In this document: positions 1-11,819 of the stretch, in pieces | Numbering within the stretch: position 1 is the first letter of the stretch | How the letters are laid out: every line of letters starts with the position of its first letter | Assembly: GCF_009727055.1 (NCBI RefSeq) | Contig: NC_052359.1 | Span: 11,772,771 to 11,836,770 of the forward strand | From: Benincasa hispida | Lineage: Eukaryota > Streptophyta > Magnoliopsida > Cucurbitales > Cucurbitaceae | Length of the DNA stretch: 64,000 nt | Direction: 5' to 3' | Notes under the pieces: model-generated | Seen by the model: only the letters and a program-made list of their open reading frames with translations | What the model was told of the DNA's origin: nothing | The model's database searches: none | Program-made: the position numbers and the translations under genes

Positions 1-740
1 AAACCATCGATCACACTCTGTTTGGTTGTCAAAGAGTAGTTGAAATTTGGAGTAGAATCTTAAATCGTCCAATCATATTTGACGAATTCAATCTCAGCTT
101 CATCTATAGATGGATTCACATCAACAATTCCTGCAATTTTGAAGAACTCGAATTAATTGATGTGGAGCATTTGGGCTGATCGAAATAAGGTGGTGCATAA
201 TTCCTATATCGTTGATTCTTCAATCTGAACTTTGTGGATTCAAAATTATTTATATGTGTTAAACCCTCCAATTGATGCTTTGAAAATAAGTGTTGACGCT
301 GCTTGGGGGAAATCTCCTTCAACTTTAGATGTGGGAGTTGTTTGTAGAAGATCAAATGGATCCTTGTTTGATTTAGCTCTTGCCTGTTTATCTTATTCTT
401 TAACTCACCCTCTCCTGAAATGCAAAAATTTGGGGAATTAAGGAGGTTCCATTAAATTTGGCTGTTTAGAAGTAATAAATTTGATAAATGGAAAATCACA
501 ATCTAGGTAGAATGCTTGTATGCAGAGATTTCTAAGCTTGTTGATGATTGTTTGGCTATCTCCTTCAAATACATCACAAGAAATCTAAACAATTTCGCCC
601 ATTAAGCTCCCAAGAGAGCAAGAAGATTTTGTTTGTGCCGTTACATTTTTTCCTTTTTTTTTGGCTATTTCTGTTAATATAAATTCCAAAGCTGCCCTTG
701 AGGCTTAATAAAATTTTTTTCCTCAAAAAAAAAAAAAACC
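1..740 (+). pseudogene. LINE-type RNase H (RVT_3) pseudogene with 3' tail
   Basis: Broken reading frames give the order seen at the end of plant non-LTR retrotransposon polyproteins. First comes a zinc-binding reverse-transcriptase tail (DHTLFGCQRVVEIW, from about base 9). A WSIWADRNKVVHNS segment follows near 165-200, and then an RNase H-like start (KISVDAAWGKSP near 280-315) followed by GVVCRRSNGSLFDLA. Frames shift between these blocks, and stops fall after about 437 and in the remaining RNase H part to about 600. The 3' end has an AATAAA-like signal near 708 and an A-run at 725-738, as expected of a LINE tail. The left end is cut by the window edge. The RNase H family could also be a stand-alone host pseudogene, but the poly-A end favours a LINE. 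Confidence 0.6.
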
Positions 741-799
741 CAAATGAACTAGAATATATTCTTTTAAAAAATTAATAATATAATATAACTTTTCATAAT

Positions 800-823
800 T
801 AATAATAATAATAATAATAATAA
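800..823. repeat. (AAT)n microsatellite
   Basis: About eight uninterrupted AAT units. Confidence 0.9.
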
Positions 824-2133
824 CCATCTGTCCATTTTTATATTTTCACAATATATGTGTGTGTGTGAACATAAATTCAAATGAAAAACAAAAAGTATAA
901 TTTATATCAATTTTGATGCAACATTTTCTCTAAAGAATAAGTTTTGAAGCATCTATTTAAAAAAAAAAATGAAGCAACATTCTTTATTTCAAATATTAAT
1001 CCTGAATTAGGTAATTGAACCAAATCTCTTTCAATGATAAAATTTCAAAAATAAAATCTCTAGATATACCAAATATCTCAAAATTTTGAGGTAGATTTCA
1101 ATTATGCTCCTCAATTTTGAATATTTTATTTTTTTATTAATCAAGTTTCTTTTTGTCATGCTTTTTTTTTCCGACTCCTTTGGTTATTAGGAATGTTCGT
1201 CTCTTCAAGGAGCTTTACTTTCATTTCGATTTTTTTTTAACTTATATTCTCCAGTGTTTTTTTTTGTGTAAGAATATGCCCTAATTTACTCTTCATAGTT
1301 CTTCTTACCTAATCTTCAACTTGAGACTATTTTTCTAATTCATCTATTGGTTTTTAGAATTTTTCTCCCTATTTCATTTATTACTAAAATTGTTTTTCTT
1401 TTCAAAAAGAAAGTTTTTTATTTTCTTTTAGCTTTGAAATTTGTTTGTAAAATACTCTTTAGAGAGCTTTCTTTATTAAAATACAATAAAAACTAATGTA
1501 ACCACTAATATCTAAAAATTGAATAGCATACACATCAATTTTAAAATAAAAGGTAATTGTAATTGGTAGCATTTTTAGGAATAATAACCAAGTATATAAC
1601 ATCATTGATAGACTCTTACTAGTGATATGATATATCTTGTTTAAGTTATAAAAAGTCTGCGGCGAATTGAGAAAAGAGTAATTATGCGACAGATACACTG
1701 AGTATGCAAAGGAACGGGTTGAGAATATCTTTAGCTAGCATTTCCCGAGAATGCGTTGACTCCTACCAATAATATGGTCTATTATTGATAGATTATTTAC
1801 ATTTGATCATATTTATAATTTCTTTTACATTATGTTATATCTGTTAATACTTTAGGTCTAATATCTATATTTACAACTATTCCTGAAATAAATGGTAACA
1901 ATGGTCTTGATTTTTTCTATAGTTACATACACTTAATTTTGGCATATAAGCTATATTTTAGAACCATTTTAATGTGAAAGATAAAAATAAAAATATTAAA
2001 AATTTAAGGTCATAGTTAAACTAAGTTTTGGCATATTGGATATAATTTAATCTTCATAGTTAATGATATAACTATTTTCTCTCTCATATTCCCATAATTC
2101 GAACTCGGATAACAAATAACTCTTCAAAATATT

Positions 2134-2134
2134 C

Positions 2135-2165
<31 letters not shown>
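2134..2165. repeat. (AAT)n microsatellite
   Basis: About ten uninterrupted AAT/ATA units. Confidence 0.9.
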
Positions 2166-2166
<1 letters not shown>

Positions 2167-2560
2167 TAACAGATTTATACTAAAAAAAGAGATTCAAAAC
2201 CGAAATTCCTATTCTCCATCTCTTTTATCTCAAATCATTTCATTGGATATTTAAAAAAATCTAAAAAGAAAAAAAAAATTATTATTTATAGAGCTCACTC
2301 TATTAAGATATTTTTTAAAAATATATTTTGACTTCAAAATTCCTCCCATCAAGCCTTTTGAATAGCCCACTTTCCTACTCTTTCTCTAACTAAACCGTCT
2401 CCCTCTCTCTAACTTTCACTCTTCCCATTTTACCCTTACTAAACTAAAAAAAAAAGAACAATTCAACTAAAATGGGGATAAATTTATCTTTTTTTAAAGT
2501 AAAATTGAATAAAACACTCCATTTAAGAACAAGTAAAATTGTTAATTATTATAAAAAATA

Positions 2561-2980
2561 GGTTAAAAAAACACTTTTTTTGTCCCTGAACATTCATGAA
2601 AATAACAATTTAGTCCATTAACTTTAATATGTAACAATTTGGTCATTGTACTTTCAAATTTATAACAATGAGTCTCTAACGTAAAAAGATTCATCAAAAT
2701 TAGATGTCAAGTTTTATCTTTTTTATGATGTAGACTTTGTATTATATAAAAATATTGACTCCCTAACTTGTTTATCAACTTATTTATTAAAAAAAAAAAA
2801 TCATTAAATCTTAACAATAATTTCTGCTATGAGGATTGAATAGTTTCAAATTTTAAAATACGAAGACTAAATTGTTATATAATAAAATTCAAGGACTAAA
2901 TTGTTATAAAATAAATTAAAGTTTAAAGAGTAAATTGATATTTTCATGAAAGTTTAAGGACTGAAAGTAATTTTAACTTA
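2561..2980. repeat. Foldback/MITE-like repeat, 'gtccctgaac...aaggactgaa' family
   Basis: The left end reads ggttaaaaaaacac then gtccctgaacattcatgaaa. The right end reads tttcatgaaagtttaaggac and then ends in ttttaactt, so the two ends are imperfect inverted copies. The inside repeats the phrase ggactaaattgttat. Related copies with the same phrasing occur at 45187-45745, 52640-53113 and 53111-53530. No transposase is present. The exact ends and the target duplication were not resolved. Confidence 0.55.
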
Positions 2981-3639
2981 AAAATAAATAAAGATTTTAT
3001 TTAATTAATTTTTCTAAACACAACATGGGACCGCATAGGAACAAGTGGATTTTTGTTGCATAATGTTGGGTCAAATGGATAAAATGTTTATAAAGTATGT
3101 TTATAAAAAAAAGAATTAAATTTGTGAATCACAACAAACAATCTGACGGCTGAGATTTCGTCATCATAATTAATATTAAAAAGACAAAAAACCAAATAAG
3201 TTTGTTCTGTCACTTGGGAAAGTTGCAGCTTGCCGACATGTGTGATTTTGTTATGAATTTTCTTAATTTTTACCACATTGGTTTTTCCGAATTTTTTTTA
3301 ATATTTATTTCAAATTTTGCTCACAAGGGTGTATTTGTAATTCCATTTTTTTTTAAAAAAAAAAAAAAATCTAATTTCAGTTACAGTCCAGTTCGATATT
3401 CAAGCAAAAAATATTGCCTCAATTCACTGAATTTGGAAAATATGGCTGTAAATTTCATGTATAAAAGGAAAGGAAAGCACCATAAAGTTTTCAAATTCAA
3501 ATTAATCAATTCGAAAGTAAAAAGAAAAAAAAATGAATATGAATACATAAAAAAATATGTAAGTGGATTTTTATTTTTCATCTTTTTAAATTTGAGTGCT
3601 TTTTCATTGTTTTCTTTTTTTCTTTCATCTCTTTTTTTT

Positions 3640-4361
3640 TTCCTCTTTGCTGTTCTGGGTTTTGCTTCTTCTCAATAACAATAAAGAAAAATGGACCCTT
3701 TGATGCTTAGAGTTTATGCCTTATTTTGCCTATAATGCCTGGTTTGAAGCTCTCTTTCTCTACTCTTTATATAAATCTTAATTTTCTTTTTGTTGATCTA
3801 AATTTCCCAGATTTGGTACTTCTTTTTTGTTCTTCTTTATATTCCAAAGTTCAATTTTTGAAGATTTTTTTGGGTTTAATTCAATTATCATAATGTTTTT
3901 TGAAATGGGGTTTTCAAAAGTTTGCTTCTTTTTTCGTTTTTAATTGAAAAATTCTGAGAATTTTACAGAGTTTAGAGAGCACCGATGAATATTTTTTCTT
4001 TACATGGAAAGAACATAAATTTTGAAGAAAAAAATTATGGAATGTGAGAATGTTTTTTGCCATGTTTGATTCCATATATTATTCTGTATCTTCCCTTTTG
4101 TTCCTTTCTAATTTTTACTTCCTTTTTAGTGTTTTTTTTTCTTTTTTAAAAGCATTATATACAGATAATTACTCTCTCAATTTCTAATTCTTTTTGTAGG
4201 CATCATCTTCATTTTTATCTTGAACTATAGACAATTAGTAGGTTTTATCTGTAAATGCATAATAGATTCTTAAATTTAAACTTTCATTCTTTGAATTTCT
4301 ATGGATTTTGAAAATTTGATTACATTACATTAATATGTTTGATTGTAGTGTTGAAATGCAT
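3640..4361 (+). promoter_or_regulatory. Probable 5' leader and leader intron of the CCCH gene
   Basis: A pyrimidine-rich leader runs from about 3600 to 3770. It holds a short upstream frame starting at the ATG near 3691 (MDPLMLRVYALFCL then stop). The stretch to 4348 is T-rich, as in an intron. A good acceptor (TTGATTGTAG) sits just before base 4349, a few bases upstream of the chosen start codon. This is inferred from composition and splice signals only; the donor and transcription start are not pinned down. Confidence 0.35.
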
Positions 4362-6603
4362 ATGGAGTTTTCTGATTACACAAGAGTTGTATTCCATCGA
4401 ATCAGTAAAATAGATCCAGAGAATGTAAAAAAAATCATTGGTTTTTTACTTCTCCATGATCATGGTGATCAAGAGATGGCTAGATTAGCACTAGGACCTG
4501 ATAGCCATATCCAGGAAGTTATTATGCTAGCCAAGAACGAGCTGCATCAACTACGATCGATGCCGGCCCCGGTATCACCCCCGTCCCTGTCCCCATCTCA
4601 CGGAGGTTTCATTTCATCTGCTATTAGAAACAGGCAGTTTTCAACTTCCCCTCCTGGTTGGGAGCAGCCACAACTGACTAACAAACCTACTCCTGATTAC
4701 ATACCATTAAGCTACTCTGATTCTATGTATGAATTACACAATCCTCACTTCTTTTGTTTAGATGACCATATGGAACCGTCGAACTCCGGTCTCTCTAGCT
4801 TTGATTGTAGATATGTGGAAAATGCTGCAATGGTCAATAGCTTTATTACAAGGAACACTCGCCATTACTCGAATGTGCCGGAGTTTCAGCCTAGGACATG
4901 TCACTACTTCAACAAAGGATTTTGTAAGCATGGAAGTAGTTGTAGGTATCTCCATAGTGGGAGCCTTTATAATAGCAATTCTAATGTCAATGATGATCAT
5001 GTTTTCCGACCTGGTTCGCTCGAGAGGTTGGAGTTTGAAATTGTTGAGCTTCTTAAATCAAGAAGAGGCAGTCCTATTTCAATTGCTTCACTGCCAATGA
5101 TTTACTATGAAAAGTATGGAAAAGTTCTTCAAGCTGAAGGATACCTAACTGAGAGCCAGAGGCATGGTAAATCAGGTTTTAGCTTGACAAAGCTCCTCAC
5201 TCGATTGAAAAGCAGCATCCAGGTGATCGACAGGTTGGTATCACTTTTGACTTTAAGCTTTTGGTTTTAGTAGTGAGAGGTTTATATATGATTATCTTTG
5301 GTTTGTATGGTTTGTATGTCATGTCAGGCCTCATGGACAGCATGCAGTCATTTTGGCAGAAGATGCTCCGAAATTCATGGACCATCGGAAGGATAAGAAT
5401 GACCCCGGTCCGATCGTTAGCAGCGCACGACAGATATATATGACATTTCCAGCTGACAGCACCTTCACAGAAGATGATGTTTCTGATTACTTCAGGCAAA
5501 TGCTAAATGCTTGTGTTTAGCATTTTTTCCTTTGATACATTTGATTGGCATTGCATTGTCTTTGCTTATTACTGTTTCAATTTGCACATTATCTTATTTT
5601 GTTTGTGTGATTATAGTGTCCACTATGGACTGGTTGAAGATGTAAGGATACCTTGCCAACAAAGGAGGATGTTCGGGTTCGTGACGTTTCACAGTATCGA
5701 GACTGTGAAACTAATCTTGTCTGATGATAGCGAGCATTTAATTTGCGGGGCTCGGGTTCTCGTGAAGCCTTATAGAGAAAAGTCCAAGCTATTGGAAAGG
5801 TATACTTACTGCCTACTCCCCTTCCTCTGCCTATTCCATATGCATTGCCTTCAACTTCTTAAAATTTGGTTTTGTTTTGATTCAGGAAGTACCAAGAAAG
5901 AATTGAACAGCAAAATCAAGATTATTTTTCTTCACGCTATAACAACCTCGAACCCGAGCAGCTTCACTTGAGTAAGTAGGCAAGATTGTATTTGTTTCTT
6001 GTCTCAATTTATGCATCACGACTAACACAAATCATTCTAGTTGCAAGAGGCTATGATTTTTCCCCCACGATGCTGAGGTTAAGAATGGAAGAACAGCAGC
6101 AGCGGCAACAACAACAACACGCACTCGAGAGGAGCCTTTCCGAGATGACCTTGATTCAGAAATCGGTCGTGAATCAGCCCTACTTTAGCTATCAGATGAA
6201 TGAACTGAAACTTCCAGTTCCAGAAGGTTAATGATGATCATAAGCTTTTTTGTTTACTATGTTGTCAATTCCTTTTGTTATAATAATTCTTAAAATGCAT
6301 TTGACTTTACCACCTACAGAAAGATTTGATCATCTGATGGATATTCTGAATGTACTGAAAAGTGGCTCTGGCTCTAGCTCGAGCTCAAGCTCTATAACTG
6401 ATGAAAATAAGCAACCCCGGAACGTTATAGATTGGAACCACATCGAACTCAACCTCAAGAGGTAAAAACAACAACTTATATATGTTTTTTGATGGTGAAA
6501 TGGATAGTGATTATGGGAATTTTCTTTGTTTTATTTTGATGACAGTGAAGGATATAATCTACCAGAAAGTCCATTTGAAACTTCAACAGGAAACAACACA
6601 TAG
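4362..6603 (+). CDS. CCCH zinc finger, OST-HTH/LOTUS and RRM protein (C3H18/C3H53-like)
   Basis: Predicted RNA-binding regulator of 564 aa. Exons: 4362-5233, 5328-5495, 5617-5799, 5886-5971, 6041-6226, 6320-6461, 6546-6603. All join in frame with AG acceptors; donors are GT except the second intron (5496-5616), which starts with GC. The N-terminal block ([20 protein letters not shown]) matches the plant C3H18/C3H46/C3H53 group. A CX7CX5CX3H finger lies at residues 180-198 ([21 protein letters not shown] region). A LOTUS/OST-HTH domain spans about 217-290. An RRM at about 323-400 has RNP2 IYMTFP and RNP1 RMFGFVTF. A Gln-rich stretch (about 453-463) and a Ser run (about 517-525) follow. The start at 4362 gives the usual M-E/D-x-Y opening; in-frame ATGs at 4335 and 4356 are alternatives. 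The protein likely binds mRNA in nucleus or cytoplasm; its targets cannot be read from sequence. Confidence 0.88.
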
Positions 6604-6815
6604 AAGTGATAGAGATACATCCATACAAACATAGGATTATCAAATCTTCTTTTACATATAGAAGAGGAAGGGAAAAACAAAAATCGAAGAACAAAGAACG
6701 AGAAACAGCGGATTCTGATTTGAAGACAATTTGTCTCTACTATTACCATTTTGTTCTTATTTCTGTCCCGAGTATATAGAGTTGTCGGTCGGTCGGTCGA
6801 TCTGGATCGGCTTAT

Positions 6816-6821
6816 AATAAA
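6816..6821 (+). terminator. Candidate poly(A) signal of the CCCH gene
   Basis: An AATAAA hexamer lies about 210 bp after the stop codon. A second AATAAA-type cluster near 7040-7050 could serve instead. Confidence 0.4.
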
Positions 6822-7059
6822 ATGTAATGCACAGATCTTACATGTAAGAAGATTCTAAGGTTTCTTTCTTTTTTTCTTTTCTTTTCTCTCTCCTTTTTAA
6901 TTATTTTAGTTATAGAAGAGAGAGGGAGGTTTGTCTTGGTTTTAGATATAGAAAGATAGGGTCTTTTTAGGTGTAAGAAACCACAATACATCAATCTTTT
7001 GAAAGATTGTGAAATGTTATTAGAATCTTCCTGCAATGAATAAATAAAAATCTTTGTTT

Positions 7060-7960
7060 TTTTTTTTAATTATTTGTCTATTTATTTCAAAGTTGTTTTT
7101 TGTTCGAATTAGTTTGATAAATTTGTTTGTGATATTAAAAGAAATAAATAGTCGTTTTTATTTTTAAGTGCTCTATTTAATAGTAAATTTGTTGATTAAC
7201 ACCAAATTTAGTAGATGGTTAATGAATGTTTGATTGGAATGTACAAATATAATGTCTATTTTTCCAATCAATTCGTTCTTAGCATGTGTATTGTTTTTTC
7301 TAAGAGGACTATCCAATTTATTTTATAGAAAATTTGGTGATATTTTTATTTGTTGTCCATTTTGTGTCTTATTATGTATGTGTAATTTTTATTAATATAA
7401 TGTCTTTTAAAAGTAGTAAATTTATTGATTAACAAATGTGGATTGATGTAATTTTGATATAATTTTGTTGAAAAGATCAATTCATTCGGTTTTTAGAATG
7501 TATCAATTTGAATTTTCATTACTTTTATCCATTTTAAGGCCTGAAAATAAGCTCATTTTTTTAGTCTTAGCGAGCCTATTAAAATTACGTTCAAACCTAA
7601 TTTACAGGAGGGAAAACAATACAAAAGAAAAAATAAATAAATAAAAATAACCTCTTATTTCTTAAAATATTGTATGGGGAAAGGAGTGGGAAGAAAATTT
7701 TCCAGCCCAACCCAAAATTTTCTTTCTTTCTCCTTTTTTGGCCAGGAAAAGGAAAGATGAAAAAAATGTGTATACAATATTGATCTCACTATACTCTCGC
7801 AACGTACACATTAGACAAAAAATTGAATATATTAGATTATTATACTATAATTGAATAATCATTAGACAATAAATTGAATAAATTAAATATATTAGATTAT
7901 TATACTATAAATTGAATATATTATATTATTATAATGTAAAACTTTATTGATTACAAAAAA
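7060..7960. other. AT-rich intergenic region
   Basis: No coding signal recognised. The stretch holds short direct repeats of the phrase aatatattagattattatac (7828-7925) and T-rich runs. Confidence 0.6.
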
Positions 7961-7964
7961 AAAA

Positions 7965-8025
7965 TTGGTGGGTTGCTACATGCGTCATAACTCCAGTCGT
8001 TATGACGCATGTAGCAACCCACCAA
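7965..8025. repeat. Perfect 27-bp inverted repeat with 7-nt loop
   Basis: The left arm is 7965-7991 (ttggtgggttgctacatgcg then tcataac). The right arm, 7999-8025, is its exact reverse complement. The loop is tccagtc. The phrase cataactccagtcgt, which spans the loop (7986-8000), recurs exactly at 8234-8248. The arrangement could be a hairpin, a recent inverted duplication or an assembly fold-back. Confidence 0.9.
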
Positions 8026-8523
8026 GAGATGAATGTAAACGATGATAAAGGAGAAGAAAATGAAGAAGATGGAGCTGAAGGAATTAATAGATGCATTGAT
8101 TACAAAATGTATTAATGTCTTAAGCCAAAATGTAACATCAATCTCTTGCTTTTCATCGGAAATACATCAAGGCTGCTGGTGGCGCCATGGATGGATGGAT
8201 GGTGGAGAAGCCTCTCTCAAGCTCTATCTTCGGCATAACTCCAGTCGTCACTCGAAAGAGGCTGTGGCGGTGGAGAATCCTCAAAAAGTGTCTGTTCATG
8301 CTTCCATCTGTGACCACAAGGATTTGCCTTAAGATAAAAGCTCAGAGGCCTTGAATTTGGGCTCTAAAGCTCTATTTATAGAGCTCAATCGCCGACAGTA
8401 TTGATAGTCCCGCTCAGAATCACTGCCACTTCTGACGTGATAGGTGAAATGTCAATATCATCTTATCTTTTTTATACTCCCTAGGTATGGTATGCGTTCA
8501 TGCTTGTTTCTCCTGAAGTATCA

Positions 8524-8552
8524 ACATAATCCACTCANACATAATCCACTCA
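8524..8552. other. Ambiguous base flanked by a 14-bp direct duplication
   Basis: The 14-mer acataatccactca occurs at 8524-8537 and again at 8539-8552. The single N at 8538 lies between the copies. This is what an unmerged contig join or an ambiguous read overlap looks like. Confidence 0.85.
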
Positions 8553-10150
8553 CTTTGCGATCGAACTTCTATCACGGTTATCACTCTGTAGCTGTGGCAT
8601 TCCATACGACGAACTGGTCTTCATGAAGATCAATGCATGCGAATAACTTTGCGATGGTCTGGGATCAACACATGTGATCGATTCCTACGATAGCTACAAA
8701 AATAGACATTTTGACGCAGAATAATGAGTAATATAGGGTTAGCAGAGATTTTTCGTGTTGATCGACGCAAGCTCACTTTTCACGTGAATTCTCAATATTA
8801 TCAACGCATATTCTGCTTGTTAGCCCTCATAATTCTAAGTAAACGCCTACAATAGCTTGGATTTCTATTAGCTATCAAAACTACTTTATAAAACTAGCTA
8901 GCATGAGAATAATCTTTTTTAAAAACATGGTTTCTTTAAAAACATTGTAAATACTTAGTCACTCACAACTTTTAGGACTACTCCTCAAAAGTTGATATGC
9001 TTCTAACACTGGTGTCAATCCTGTGGACACAAAAGCATATATTTAGCTACTAGCATTGATCACCCTTTTGAGACTAACTCTAAAATAAGCCTTGCGTTCA
9101 GCCTTCACCTAGAAGACCTTCACTCAAACGCATACCTTGCTGTAGGTCTAGTACTTAGAAATTTCTTTAAGACTTTGGCTCTTGCTATGCGTCCAACCAC
9201 ACCTCACCATCGCATCCCATTTATGTAACCAACACTTGTTCTAAGTGTTCCTTCTGCCGCACATGGTCATCCGAAAAGGCTGTTATGCATCCAAAACTTC
9301 AATGCAAGCTTTCCTCAGCCCACACAGCAAGTCCAATGCATAGGATTGCTCAACCCTTAGTCTATCCGAGCGCCTACTTTGAGCTGCCAACTTACTCAAC
9401 CCAAGCAACTGCCTGCTTGTTTATAAAATTCTAGATTTTTCTTACTGTATTAATAACCCAAGCAGCTGCTTGCTTGTTTAGAATCGCCTTAGGAAGCTTA
9501 CCTTAAAATTTCAGCTTCAAACTCTTTGTGGTTCGTCCTGGAGCCTCAATTCTTCATCGATGACCTGGATTCACCCGTGAACTGAACCTCTAGCCACTTT
9601 TTCCATTCTCCGGCCTTATTTTGGTGAGACCTTCTTTCGAAAGCATCATCTCTGAAACTAGACTCTCATAGCTTTCCAATGACACCAAGATCTCTCAATT
9701 TGCACCGAGAAATTATTCAAACCGAGCTTTTGAAGTTCAGCCTCCCTTTTATACTACTTCCCATAGTTTACCATTAAAGCCTAATATGACACCTCCAGCT
9801 TAAATGGAGTTAAATCTGGTGCTTAGGATAATTGTTGCCCCTTAATCGGTGGTTAAAACCGATTACTTCATTCACTATCAATGCATGCTTCAACTAGGTT
9901 CAACGCACACCATAGTTCTTCATGCAAACCTTTTGCAACGCATGAGTTGTGTGCCTTGGCCTCCTCTTGGCCTCAAGCCTCAACGCAACTTCAGCTCTTT
10001 CAACTTTGCAAAGCCTAGCCCACGCAAGCTCTACTCATCGCATGACAAGCTTGACCAATGCATAGCCAGCCTTACTTCAGTGCACAGCTCTAACGTACAC
10101 TGAGTAGCCAACGTTCAACGCCTAGATTGGTCCGCTTACATGCAAGCCTC

Positions 10151-10450
10151 AATCGTTTAGCTCAGCGCCATCGCATAGCTCCCATTATCGCTCATCGTGT
10201 ATCTCTCGCTGTCGCCATCACGTATCTCTCGCTATCGCTTATCGTGTATATCTCGCTGTCGCTCATCATGTAGCGCTGACCCCATCGTCTAATGCATCAC
10301 ACCCATCGTCTAACGCTCACGCCTATCGTGTAGCGCCATCGCCAGCGCATCACCTAGGGCTTATGCTTATCGTGTAGCACCATCGCCTATCGTTTAGCAC
10401 TATTGTCTAGCGCATCATTGAGTGCTGCATGTAGCTACACGATTGTCCAC
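10151..10450. repeat. Cluster 1 of the degenerate ATCGTNTAG(C) motif
   Basis: About a dozen spaced variants of atcgtgtagc / atcgtctaac / atcgtttagc / atcacgtatc occur in 300 bp, with irregular spacing of roughly 15-30 bp. Similar clusters lie at 16085-16290 (inside a solo LTR) and 23680-23905. Confidence 0.65.
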
Positions 10451-10844
10451 GCGTAACACTCCAACGCCCAGCTCCCACGCTCGTTCACACCTGATGCTGC
10501 CGCATGCATATTAACATCCAAAATTTGGTTACTGCATGCCTTGTCCAACGCATGGCTTTTCTTCGCTCAGCCACACTTGGCTTCCTTAAATGCCCAACTA
10601 ACCTCTCAAATGAGTAAGGCCAACGCCCTTGACTCAACTCCAACGCTTTGCACAAGGCCAACGCATGGGCAAACACTTAGCCAATTTTCTTGCTTCACCC
10701 AAGAGTCAAGCTTCCATACTTAAACATTTCTTCAAACTTTTTACCATTTTCTCTACAATTAAACATTAATTCTCACATTAACCTACTCACCATACTGGTC
10801 TCAGTAGGGAACATACACAAGTAGAGAAATTAGAGCTTAGGGTT

Positions 10845-11461
10845 TACAATATGCTCATGTATAATTCTAAGGATTTGATCCTTACTGGATACGTGAATTC
10901 TGATTTTTAGACTGATAAGATCGGTATTCACTCTTAATGGAGGGACAGTAGTTTGGAGAAGCACCAAGCAAGGGTGCATTGCTGACTCCACTATGGAGGC
11001 CGAGTATGTGGCGGCTTGTGAAGCTACTAAGGAAGCTGTTTGCCTCAAGAAATTCTTGACGGATCTGGAAGTCGTTCCAGACATGTCAAATCCCATCACA
11101 CATTATCGTGATAATAGTGGTATTGTGGCTAAGTCCTGAGAGCCTAGGAGTTACAAGCACGAAAAACACATAGAACGGAAGTATCATCTCATCCAAGAGA
11201 TTGTGCATCGAGAAGACGTGATCGTCACGCATATAGCTTTGAAGCATAATGTTGCTAATCTGTTTATAAAGGTCCTCACGGCTAAGGTGTTTGAAGGTCA
11301 TCTGTAGAGTATGGGTTTATGGGACAAGCCATGTTTAGACTGGGGCAAGTGGGAGATATTGTACTGGGCGGTTTGTGCCCTAGTTTATTGTTTTGTGTAC
11401 TTTATATTATCGTTTGACTTTTACACTGTACACCTCACTAGCTTTAGGTCAAGTGGGAGAT
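10845..11461 (+). pseudogene. Copia element A: 3' end of pol (RNase H) pseudogene
   Basis: This is the last part of a Ty1-copia polyprotein, cut off on its left by the repeat block. Readable pieces are SKDLILTGYVNSDF near 10870, then after a frame break WRSTKQGCIADSTMEAEY and VAACEATKEAVCLKKFL. IERKYHLIQEIVHREDVIVT and the tail LTAKVFEGHL follow. The D and E of the RNase H motif DSTMEAEY are kept. At least one stop codon (near 11137) and frameshifts break it. A purine-rich tract (aagtgggaga, 11451-11460) sits directly before the LTR start at 11462, as in a real element. Confidence 0.75.
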
Positions 11462-11816
11462 TGTTGGGGTTGATACCCTAAATGTTGTAGGGTTCTATAC
11501 TTTTTAATTATAATGTACAAACATTTTATTTATGTAATAAAATATGTGATATCTTATTTCAAAATTAGATGCTTTAACCACAAACCAAGAAACTAACATC
11601 CAGGGTTATCTTGTAGCTTAAACATTTATGTATAAACATACAGGTGGATCATGTTTAAATGATAACGTGATAACCTAAATGGTCTGTAGTAGATGGATAA
11701 GGCTGGATACCTTATCCTGGTGACGCTACAAGTATGGCTCGCTTTGTAGATGTTACAATTGTTATAAAGTGCTACAAATTATCTGATCCTGATCATTCAT
11801 GTAGAGACATGTAAGC
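11462..11816 (+). mobile_element. Copia element A: truncated 3' LTR
   Basis: It starts TGTTGGGGTTGATACCCTAA directly after the polypurine tract. It is alignable by eye with the start of the LTR at 19676, sharing gtggatcatg..., tggtctgtagtagatggataagg and tacaaattatctgatcc-like phrases. Similarity stops around 11816 (acatgtaag). About 1.6 kb of LTR is therefore missing, probably removed when the gypsy relic beside it arrived or recombined. Confidence 0.65.
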
Positions 11817-11819
11817 GAT

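Larger units (their letters stand above)
741..3640. other. AT-rich intergenic region
   Basis: No open frame here resembles a known protein. Visible content is homopolymer A/T runs, an AAT microsatellite at 800-823, a short GT run near 853-866, a second AAT microsatellite at 2134-2165 and one foldback repeat (2561-2980, listed separately). The last few hundred bases probably include the promoter of the CCCH gene that follows. Confidence 0.6.
8026..10840. other. GC-richer repetitive block of uncertain class
   Basis: The composition changes abruptly from AT-rich to mixed, with many caacgca/gcatgc-like words between 8900 and 10720. A frame at 8042-8332 (+) is open for 96 codons but matches nothing I recognise. 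A palindromic TATA-like box (ctctatttatagagctc, about 8368-8384) reads as TATAAATA on the minus strand. The block looks like LTR or untranslated retroelement DNA rather than genes, but I could not place LTR ends, so the class is left open. Confidence 0.35.

Noticed and set aside
8042..8332. 96-codon open frame (+) in the GC-richer block
   Set aside because: No recognisable motif, no splice context, and it lies beside a perfect inverted repeat in repetitive DNA. It is mentioned in the block entry but not called a gene.
10830..11301. Minus-strand open frames opposite the copia RNase H
   Set aside because: They are antisense shadows of the copia coding sequence on the plus strand.
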